DNA of 64,000 nt from Bimastos eiseni (Eukaryota; Annelida; Clitellata; Crassiclitellata; Lumbricidae): contig OY365818.1 of the NCBI GenBank assembly GCA_959347315.1, positions 8,122,581-8,186,580 of the forward strand, written 5' to 3'. Positions 39,221 to 50,600 of this stretch are shown piece after piece. The translations under genes were made by a program, and so were the position numbers. How positions within the stretch are numbered: position 1 is the stretch's first letter; each line of letters starts with the position of its first letter. Under the pieces are notes generated by a model. It searched no databases, was not told the origin of the DNA, and saw only the letters and a list, made by a program, of their open reading frames with translations.

Positions 39221-41607
39221 ATTATTATTATATTATGCTGTTATCGCCCATGTGGGCGAGCTAAGTGAGTGGTGGCAATGTCCCGAAGAGGCAGGCGGCG
39301 ATCCCACGCTGAAGAATAACCGAGATACGCTGGAACAGAAATGACGTCTCCATTGGATCGTGGGTTGCAGCACTCGTTCGACTACCCAACTCTGAGATGA
39401 ATTGCAGTCCTTCACTGCTCCAATCGCCGCCGGATTCCAAGGAGAGGGCTACGAAGTCGTGGGTATTGGTTATGGTGGAATACTTGGTCCTCTTCGTCTT
39501 AGCTGCGCGTTCGGCTGCTTCGCCAGCTCTGATAGATGTGTCGGCAAGATGGGACTTGGCGTAGGTGTCGGGCACTGTCACATCCTATGCCAGACATCGA
39601 CCACGTGTCCAAGGAATGAGCGTGACGCCATCCGGTCACTTTCCATCTTCTCTTACCAAGCCGAGAGGTTCCTTTTGCGCTGGAATCTTCGCTCTGCCAA
39701 GAGCTCTCCAGATGACATCGTTCAACAAGCTATGTCGTTGATGTTTTCCGCTGCCTCTTCTACAAATTAGTCCATGGGAGCCCTTTTGCGTCGACGCTCT
39801 CTTGACATTGGTGACACAAATGTGGCTTGCAGAGCGTCGTTCCTAGCCTCAACCCGGCTGCCATTCGTACATCCTCGTTTGAGAGGCGCAGGCCTAGGGC
39901 AGTCACAGGGGGCGCTAGCATACAGTCTCCAGAATGAGGTGCTCGTGAGACCAGCAGGCGAGCACTGTCACATGGATTGTTATTGGACTCCAGCAGACCT
40001 TTCCATGCCTTGTCTGTGAATCGGAGGTCCCATTCTTTCTGGCGATGACTCGCTGCTCCTGTTGGTGGTTCTGCTTCTGTCAGGGTCTTCCAAGCATTGA
40101 GTGCGGAACTCGCAAGTTCATATGGTTCCTCAGCAGACTCTGTTGGTAGGATGCATGCCTAGAGTTCGCTTGTACTAGCAGCAGAAGCCAGAAAGGCAGA
40201 AAGTGCCAGCGTTGATGCACAACGAACTCCCAGACCACCATCTCTCACCGGCAAAGAAGCCTGGAGCCAACGGTCATTGTCAAGGTCCACATTTAAAATG
40301 GTTGACAATCCTTCTCTCAGCAGTTGATCAAACCGAGCCAAGCCTGGGCAATCAGCGCAGACGGCTGTGCGCAGACTGTACAAGAGCTTCGGTACACTTA
40401 GACTGTTTCTCAGCAGAACCAGAGCGTCATGTGTATAAAGCAAGGACATCTTCCGATTGCCCTCTCGAGGTCATTAACCTTTGCATTAACGACCATGTTC
40501 ACAGCTGGACCTGGAATCAGAGGTGCACCCAACAAGGTCATGTCCTCGAGGGCTATGCTCGTGAACTCTTGAAACGCAGGGTCATTGCTCGGCATCTGGG
40601 TGTTGTGACACACGATTTTGCATTTGCTGCGGTTCAATAGCAATCCCAGATTCTTTGATTCCTGCTCGATTAATTGAACGTCGTCGGCCACTGTTTCCTT
40701 GTTTCCTGGATGACCTGACCTTGTCAGGTCATCCAGATATCCGATACGCAGATCCAATCGAAGCTTCATCAGAATCGGTTGCAGCACAAGACAGAATTCC
40801 AGAGGTCCCAAAGGATCGCCTTGCTGCGTTCCTTCTTCGGGTCGAATTATGTTTGAACCATAGCGCAACAGTGGACGGCTTGAATAGGCAGCATGAGCAA
40901 AGTGGTAGAGTTCTGGGATCTCTCTAGCAACTGCCTCTAGAAGATAATCTCTGCGCAGAGTGTTAAAGGCATTGGCGAAGTCGAGCTTCACTAGGACGCA
41001 GTCTTCAGGCATTGTGGTTATCCAACGACGTGTCGCATGGACAGCTGCCTCAGCGCCTCCTGGAATGCCTACCCCAAGCTGAATGGGGGCGAGCAGTTGA
41101 GGCAGCCTTGTTACCGCATGCGAATTAGCGCACTTTGCCGCCAGACGACGCCATGTGTAGCCCACGGCGATCGGTCTTATGCCTCCGTCCTTTTTGCTCA
41201 GGGCTAAAAGGTTTGCCCCATGGATGACCTCATTCACCTCTTTGGATAGACCTCCTTTTAGGAGCAGATTGACAAGGTCAGATAGATGTTGCATGATGTT
41301 GTCATCTACTCCATAGGCTATTAGATCCTTTGAGTGTTGTGGTGTTATGCCGTCTGGACCACCAGCCGAACCCGCAGGGAAAGAGGAGATTGCCCTAGCA
41401 ACATCTTCTTTAGAAACTTGAAGCGGGATGAAACGATCCGAACTGTCTGGATCACACGGTGTTCTCCTGTCCACTGGCGCAGGCGGGTGCTTTTTCTTAA
41501 GCGCGGCCAGAGTTTCCGGTGTGTCCAGCACCGGCTTATCCTCGCTGCAGATGAGACGGATGGCTGCTTTGAAATTGCCTTCCTCCAGCTTGCTTGCCAC
41601 TGCTGAG

Positions 41608-41651
<44 letters not shown>

Positions 41652-44600
41652 GTTATTATTATCATACTGTGAATTTGTCATTTTGAGTCAATAAAGAAGA
41701 ATATTTTGATTCTGTAACAGCTGCTCCCTCGTAAAGATCTGTTTGGGCAAATGTTCCTCGGTTATTATATTTATTAGTATTACTATTTCTATTATTATTA
41801 TTATTATTATCACTATTATTATTAATAATATGTTTTTGAGCTACTTGTTATGAAAATTTTTAATTTCTAGTTCGAGACTATTACAACAAGATTGTCCAAT
41901 GCACTAGAATTTTAGAAGGGAACAAATCTCTGTGCACAAGCAGTGTTGTCGACCTAGCTGGCTCGATATGGGTACACAGATGTTTAACAGGTGGTTCTTG
42001 TAAGGCGTTATATTAATGGTTATATATATATTCTTTATGGCCATATATATTATTCATACATATCAGTCGGTTTTGGGGGGCCTGCGTTGTCGTGCCCATC
42101 GCTCTGCTGGGAATTGGGTTCTTGTGGTTTCATTTGCCCGTACATCAGCTATGTATGCAAAAAGCTACATTCTCTGTGGTAGGCTCTATAATTTGGAATG
42201 GCCTTTCTTTGGAGTTACGTCTGTTCCATAAATCGTGTAGTCGTACTTTTTATGGTCATTTTTAAACCTAACTTTTTTTTCTCGGGATTCAGTTAGAGGC
42301 GATTTGAGTAGTTACCTTGAAAGGGCGCTATATAAATTTTTTTATGAATTAATACATGCATAATGGGAGATAGCAGATGAACTAGAAATAGTTGTGCATT
42401 TCTTTCAGACGAAGTTCAGTACATGAACACGACGGCTGTTCCGAGTCTCCAGTCGTCGGCGGGCCTCAAAACATTCTACAACAAGGCACACCATGCCACT
42501 CCCTATGCGACCACTAACCTCCTGCCAAACGGCGGCACCGCTCTCGATCAGGGCTCGTTCAAGCCGATTCAGCATTCCTACATGATCCAACAGGATGGTC
42601 GCAATTCGATCGACAGTGGAGTTAAGCACGACATATCGAGCACGGAATCTAATGATAATGGCCGTGGCAATGCAGGCAAGTGCTGGACTACTGTCTTCCG
42701 ACAGCATGGTGATAGTCCTCGTATGGACCTATTGCGTTACATTGCGTTGCTTTATATTACATCTGGTGACTGAGTTCTGATGAGATTATCCCATGTAAAA
42801 ATGTGTTTTACTAGTGCTTCTTGATCTGTTTTGAGTTCAGAACCATTTTGGTCTGAGTTTCTTTAGATGGACCCGGCCTGACCAACCATATTCTGGTAGG
42901 CCTCTAAATGTAGTACCTTATTGTGAAGTCAGAAACTGACCAAATTGGTTTTATTAATAGCCGTGATTCGGGTATATACAGTTTTAATCCAAGAAAATTC
43001 GATTAGAAATCATTTTATATGTTGAGTTTTGAAGGGGCCCTTGTCTTCACCTCATGGTCTGTTTTCTCATTTGATAACAAATTCAAACAACACTTATCCA
43101 ATTTCCTCATGCAAAGGAAACTATTTGGGGAGGGTTTCCATTGGATTTGGTCACAGATTGTGTTGTTAGATTTAAAAGATAATTTTTTATCAATTATTCT
43201 TTTTGAATTTTAACCCGTAAATAGCCCCTCACCCTATAATGCCCATGTACTCTCGTAAGTCGGAATCAAATGGCCATTTTCATTAGATTCTGTGCAGGAT
43301 ATTACTTCCCCTCTCGTTATCCTAGAGTTCATTAAAACACACTTCGGATTAGACACAGCTGACAGTTTCTCTCCATAAAATTTACTTATTTGACCTGATG
43401 TTTAACCCCATACCCCAAAAGAAAAAACTTGTAAGAAATGTTGAGCTATATTTATCCATGTTAATTCAATTTCAATACATTTTCTCTTAATTTGGTATTT
43501 TTAATTTAAATTGTTCTGCATTTGTTTTCCTTCAAATTTTATCTGATTATCTGTTTATACCCCAAAAGAAAAATCTTGTAAGAAATGTTGAGCTATATTT
43601 ATCCATGTTAATTCAATTTCAATACATTTTCTCTTAATTTGGTATTTTTGATTTAAATTGTTCTGCATTTGTTTTCCTTCAAATTTTATCTGATTATCTG
43701 TTTATACCCCAAAAGAAAAATCTTGTAAGAAATGTTGAGCTATATTTATCCATGTTAATTCAATTTCAATACATTTTCTCTTAATTTGGTATTTTTGATT
43801 TAAATTGTTCTGCATTTGTTTTCCTTCAAATTTTTTATATATAATATATGAGGAAGCTGTGACGTTATTTTTGAGACAAACAAAGAATAGCTAAACAAAG
43901 AATAGCTAAACATAGAATAAAATAATAACAAGAAAATTATTTGACAATATTTAATAGACTACTGTTATAGTATGCAGGAACATGGTAATGCAGAATCAGG
44001 CTTTCTCGGTCGTGGGACCTACAATCTGGAATGGATTTCCCACAGAGCTTCATCTCCTACCTAAGAACTCTTCATCTTCATTTTATGCCTCTCTTAAAAC
44101 TGTCAGTTTCAGCCGAGGATTAGGCCGAGAGCATCTCTGAGTAGATATCTTAAAGGGGCACTATATCAAGTATTTTTGATTGATTGATTTCGAAATCTCC
44201 GATTATTATTTGTTTCTGCGCAAAATATTTATTTTCTCAATTCTAAGATTTTTTCTTGTGTACCCCTTGGCAACAGCTGGCGTATCCCTAATGGTACGCC
44301 TACCACCGGTTGAAAACCGATGATTTAGAGAATATTACATTGGATCGGCTTCGAATACCGAATGAGGGCATGTGAGTGATTTATCAATGCTTGTAGAGAG
44401 ACCGTTGCCCGACGGATTTTACCACCAGCTGGAACCCTGCGATTTTGCACACAGCCCTATCAGTGAATATGGACCACTTGGTAAGTACCTTTCTTGTTCA
44501 TTACATTCCTTGTTAAGTACTTTTCTTGTTGAGTACATTTCTAGGTAAGTACCTTCCTTATTCAGTTGAATACATTTCTTGGTAAGTACTTTCCTTGTTC

Positions 44601-47600
44601 AGTATTTAACTTGTTAAGTCTTTTTTGTTGAGTACATTTCTTGATAAGTGCCTTTCTCGTTGGGTACCTTTTTCTCTGAGTACCTTTCTCGTTGAGTTCC
44701 TTTCTTGGTACATACCTTGCTTGTTACGTACCTTTCTTGATACGTACCTTGCTGGTGTAAATTTATTTTGTTTTATTATTTTTAACGAAAAAGTCTTTAT
44801 GTTTAACTACTCTAAATATAAATGTAACATGTATTTTATACAGGGATAATATGGCCACAACTCAATTCGAATTTTGGAGATTACGATTACTAAGTTATAT
44901 TTTCACCATCACAGATAACTCCAGTCTTTATGGACACCAGCATCCAATACACCCAATCCTGTTCTTGCCACCTCCACCGCAACACCCGCCGCCAAACGAC
45001 ACCGGAACGCTACCCTCCTACGCCAGCTGCATGGAAAACGAAATGAAATCGCAGAACATGGATCAACGCAAGACGTACACCACTCGCGACCCACGTCGAC
45101 AGGCGCTAGAACCGGACCGATCGAGGTCCCATGCTTCGAACGACCCGCAGTGGGCGAACTGTTCCGCGCTCGGACATTCCATGCACGAGGACGACACGAG
45201 GAACTGTGGGCCCATGCCACCGCGGCACGTTGTGGAGTCCCAATGTTCACGGGTCTACTCGCCCCACGCGATGAGCGAACCGGAGTATGGGCCGTCGAGC
45301 GCAAACCGGGCATATAAGCTGGTCCCGATTCGAGATAACGAAATCCAGAGGCACTTCAGCGACAATGAAGGGGCGCCCGTACCCGCTTTCCGGATGATGA
45401 TGTCGCACGAGTATTCTCCGCCCTCTCCGGCTCCGGAGGATCCGATGATGGACTGCGAAATGCAGAATCTTGTGGGAGAGCCCAGCGTGTCAAGATCAAG
45501 GTGTGGATTGGATATATTCTAGTTGCTTTGTATGTGTGGATATATGTGTGTATGGTTGTTTGTCTTCATTTGGGGATGTGTAAGGGGTCTGCTCAGAGAT
45601 AGTTTGTGTGGATTGTTTGTACCATTGTATATATGTATACACCAAGACATGCAATTTGATGCAGTTTTGTATCTCAACAGACCTTGCCTTGTTCAGTCTT
45701 TGGAGTTGATGAGAAAATATGACCATGACAACAGCTAGCTACTAGCGTAACTACTTTCTTTATTGTTTTTATCTCATTATGAAGGCATTGTGTGGCACAG
45801 TGGTTAGAGCAGTTGGCCTGTAACACTCAGTGTGCGCTGAGTGAGTGGGTTCAACCCTCGTCTGAGGCGTCAGTTACTGTGTAGGGACCTTGAGCAAGTC
45901 CTTTGAGCGCAATTGCTCTGCAGTACAACTGTAATTGCGCCGTTGAGGCGTGTGCACTTCTGAGCAATAAATGTTAGAAGAAGGGCAATGTCAAATTTCA
46001 GAATAAACTATGACTTCAGAGAAATTTCTCACGAATATACAATTCGACAATCTTCTCTTTCGCCAGAATTGTGTATGCGCTTTTGAATGGCGTTTTGACA
46101 GGTTCTGTAGACATTCAAAGGGATTGAGAGAGTGAATGAATCTGCAGTTGAATGGTTGAGCAAATCCATGCATTGTCTAATGTTGGGCTCATTGTTTCAA
46201 TGTAGGCTGCAGAGCGTGAAGCAGAGCAGAGAGACGACAACCAAGTCACCCGACTCTCCCATCTCAGAAGTCGGAATGCACGACTGCCGAGGTCTTGATG
46301 GCTACCTGGAAGTTATCGAACCACGTCCACGTGGCGGCTCTCAGTCTCCGCAACGTAGCTTCAGTGACAACGAGGAAGGACTGGAGGCAGGTCAGTGACT
46401 GTAAGATGAATACCTAATGAGGGATCAGCTCCCAGGTACATGTGGGAAATATGCTGTTCTGCCTTAGACATCCAACGCCGAGGCTCCATTCACTCTTCTT
46501 TACAGGCCAAGATTCTTTTCCCTCGCTCTCGGACTTCCATGCGACAGCACCGAGCCTTCTCGGTTGCTACCCCTGCCGCCTGGAATGGGCACCCTGACGC
46601 CCTTTGCCTAGTGCCCAGGGGCCACTCCACATTGTTCTATGCCAATCTTAAAGCGGTTTAGCGGGGTTGGGTCGGGAGCACTTCTAAGTAGAGGTTCTTG
46701 AAGGGGCGGTATGTAAATCCTCCAAATAAAGAAATAAATAGTGAACTATTTGTGCTATGAATAGAATGACTTAACCAAGCAGCATTGGTTTTTAAACTTT
46801 TTAATCTTCTCTCAGCAGCATCTAAAAACGCCTCTGATAGGTGCGCACTACGAGAGTTGCTATATAAATGTATAGATACCATACAATTTGAAACCACTTT
46901 GCGAAGTCTGGAAGTTTCTGTTCCTTTTTTGTCGTGAAAAACACTGCGCTGATCCACGTTTACATTTCGTTTACAACATTGCTTCGCTCTATGTTAACTG
47001 TACGAAGCAGGATATGATTAGATGGGTATCCTGGTAACATGGGAGTTAAAGTTCAAAACCCAGCTGCAAGTCAGTTGATTTACTACACACCACTTGCTTT
47101 TGTAATTATAATTATAATTGAAGATTTACATGGCACCACTCAGAGATTCAGATTCACTCCATGTGATAGGACGACTAAGATAGTCTTCAGACATTTCCAA
47201 GACAGTTGCAAGGTGCGTTTGTTAGTGATGTCATATTAAAGTCAAAATGTGACAGCATTTCTAGTTGTCAAGGGTTATTTGACTGCAATCTAACTGATCT
47301 TTCATATCTAATTGTCGGTTTCATGTTTCATAATTAATTCCAATCACATACTTCAGTCAGTTGTTACTCTCTTGTGCGATTGATTAGGTATCGATCCTGC
47401 GGCTCCACTGTGGATCGAAGGGACTCACGACAGCGACACAAACTGCAGTTCGATCCGGAGCAGCGCCGCGAGCAGCGACGGCTCGTTCCAGGCGAAACTA
47501 GACTTTGCGAGCGCTGTGGCAAAGGCTGCTCAGATGTCTGGTCTGACCGTTGTCAATGCTCCTCCGATGACTTCCATCAGTGCCAAAGATCGAGAGAAAG

Positions 47601-50600
47601 GTCTGGCCGTACACTTTCATGATACTATGTGCTCCCTGTTAATGCGCCATTCTGCTTGTGTGGTGCTCGATGGTATAGTGGTTGATGTACTGGACTGACT
47701 TTCAGTCAAGAGGTTGGGTTCAGATCCCCGTCATGGCAGAAATTCGGTTCAGGATAGTACTCTGGCATGTCAGCTGTCATGAGTACATAGACTCAACACT
47801 GTTGGTGCGATGTGTGAACAAAATACTCTAGCAGTAGAAGTCAGCTTGTCTATTAAGTTGTCCTATAGAACATCTGAGAAAGAGTGTATTGAGTCTAGGG
47901 TTTGGCAATGGCCAAGTGGTTGAGCGTGCAGCCTTTAGCTTCTGCAGAAAAGTACCTAATTTGAGCACCTGATTTCCTTTTGCCTTGGATTCCTGCTTGT
48001 CTCTTGCGACTGGAGCTACATAAATGACAAGTTTAGACCAGGAACATAATTGGGCTCGAACGATACTATCGTTAATGCGATTGTGATGAGTCTAATCAAT
48101 TGTTAATTTAACTTGAAACATCAAGACTTGAACACAAGCCATAGGGCTAAATGTTGGACGTTTTTTGCTGACTGCCATTGTCCCACCCAAACAACAGGTT
48201 ATCTATGGTCATCTATGCTGAAACAAGATGTTGTGAAACCCGCGATCTGGGCTTCCTGTCTTCACAAACCCTTAATCCACCTGCAGTTGATGACTAAATT
48301 ATTTTTTATGGTGATTCAGGAGATGGTCAATTTTAGCAGATTAGTTGATATATGCTGAGTGCCTCTGATTAGGTTGTACGGTGAGAGGTGCTTTATAAAT
48401 CCGTAAATAGAATAGAATAGAATATGCACCTTCTCACTTTTGCGGTACTAGTTTGAAACTCCACTGAAATGGTTACTGTGTATCAGTGTGTATCAACGTT
48501 GAGTAAGTCCTGTACTCACAACTGCTTGATGCCATCAATTACTATAATTATGCATATTATTGACAGCATGGGTCGGGACCGCCTTCAATTAGTCACTCTC
48601 AGTGTCTTGGATATGTAATATAATGTAATGGAATAAACAAAGTGGTGCTATATGAATTTCGACACACATCTGGCAAACCTTCCTCCTTTATCTGAGCCTA
48701 GGAGTTAGGACCGGCACACAGATCTTTCTTTTTAGGATAATGGATGGGACATATAAAAGAGGCAGACCTCATAGGGATTGGACAGATGACATTGAAGTTG
48801 CAGAATGGAGTGGAACAAGTCTTCAAAGGTTGAACCATGCTGCAAGGAACAGAGAGGTGTGGAGAGATGTGGTCCGAAAGGCATCAGACACTGAGCGATG
48901 AGCCCATGGTTGATTGATTGATTGAAATGATTGATTGATCGATTTGTCGATTTATATAATATGAATTTGATGTTACGATTACACTGATCTTTCTCTCGAC
49001 TTGCCACAGTGAAGAAGGCAAGCAAGCATCGTCAGCGCGCTCGCTGTACGAGCCCCTACAGCACTGACAGCAACTACAGCTCAGTGAACGTGCCCCACAG
49101 ACCGTACCCCAAGTCCGAACGACGTCGCCAGCTCAGGGACCAGCAACCGGTTAACCAGTACAAGACGCAGCCCCAAGACTTTGGGATCGACGAAATGTCG
49201 ACCGCGTCCGCAGCCATCGCTCGGCCTTCGCTTGTCTTGGCCAAGTCGCAGTCGCTGAAACAGGGTCAGTCATTCAATCAATCAATCAATGAAACTTGAT
49301 ATAGCAACTCTTCAAGAAATCGACTCAGTCATTCAATGTCAAATCGTATAACTCCAGGAAATTGTTTCAAATGAAGCCTTGAAAGTAATTATATTGAAAT
49401 TTGAGGCTTATATGTAAGTTAATAAGTATATACTTTAGTGAACCGTTCGCAGAAGCATTGCAGTAACATCGTAATATGAACAATCAATTAATGTACGATC
49501 ACAAAATCGTACGTTCATCATAATTGACATCATAATTGCACAACAGACATCCTTGGAGTAGTTGGATTAAATAAAAAGCAAAAAATCTGAATTACAATCA
49601 CTCTGGGAATAGATTCATTTGTACAGCATTCTGATGAATGACAGACATACCTTTAAATATTATACTCATTCGGTATAACGTTTGCTATTTCAAATGGGTA
49701 TTTATGTTAACATCACACCAGCTCTGAGAGCTTCCCTCTTACATCCGATTAAATAGACAGCTCCTTTAACCCTTTAATGACAACGTGTGCTAAAAGTGAC
49801 TGGGAAGCCAATTTTCAGCTCTCAAAAGCATAAAAAGTATCTTTGCCAAGTCCTCATGTTTTCGTGTTGCTCCTTTGTTGTGCAAAACACTACACTGACC
49901 CATGTTTGCAGTTGGTTTATAACGCAACACAACTTTATGTCTACTTTACGAAGCAGGACATGATTTGCTCTGTAGACTTGTTACATTGAACTTAAAGTTC
50001 AAAGTCTACCAGAAGTAAGTTATCCTTGCATGTGTTTTTAATGGTAATAGTAATTGAACATTTATATAGCGGCTCTCAGACTCATATTCGCTCCTGTTCT
50101 GTCTGTAACAAATAAAATAAAGTCTTCATGTGTTTCCAAATCAGTTGCTTGGTGCCTTTGTTAGTGATGTCATAGAAATTTGAGTAACAGTACGGCGGAC
50201 AATAAGAGATGAGTGAGTAGTTGGAAGTCGTTTGTGATTTGTTGTTGCAGAGACAGAATTGCCACTCTATAACAAGCCGTGTTTTCCAAACGGTCCTGGA
50301 ACAAGTCGCGTGGCCGCCGGTCAGAAGCTGATGTCGTCTACCATCGCACCTCCTTCCAGTGGCAATGGGGGAGAATCCGACGTCTCCCCACACAATCCAG
50401 TGACGGCCTTCGACACTCGTAATGTATGGGGCGTCAATTCTTTCAAATATTTTTGTGGGCTTGGCATAAGCAGGTAGAAATTTAATCACGGTTGTACTGG
50501 GAGAGGCACTATAGAAATATGTAAATGCAGTACAGTACAATAATCTTGTTTGATGTATTTTCTAGTCAATCTTCTTTCTTATGATGTATGGGGCATCAAC

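Larger units (their letters stand above)
39240..41606 (-). mobile_element. Decayed non-LTR-like retroelement with RT and PD..D endonuclease remnants
   Basis: On the minus strand one broken frame runs from 41606 to 39261: reverse transcriptase, then a CKPHLCHQC cysteine cluster, then PDG and DVTVPD residues like the restriction-type endonuclease of R2/R4-type elements. The 3' UTR is about 20 bases and holds a hairpin (39244-39259, arms TCGCCCA/TGGGCGA). TTA tracts (TAA on the element strand) lie on both sides. It lacks its N-terminus, carries at least two frameshifts and three stops, and lies antisense in robo intron 15. The clade is not certain. Confidence 0.8.

Noticed and set aside
38697..39268. 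Hydrophobic or tyrosine-rich frames of 86-97 codons
   Set aside because: Translations of the (TTA)n tract.
40203..40927. Plus-strand frames of 145 and 90 codons, 39402-39770 likewise
   Set aside because: Antisense shadows of the minus-strand retroelement; the LDDLT likeness comes from the palindrome.
44909..45313. 134-codon minus-strand frame
   Set aside because: It is the antisense shadow of the GC-rich robo exon 18.
45793..45870. Functional tRNA gene
   Set aside because: A and B boxes are present, but a cloverleaf does not close and a SINE body follows.
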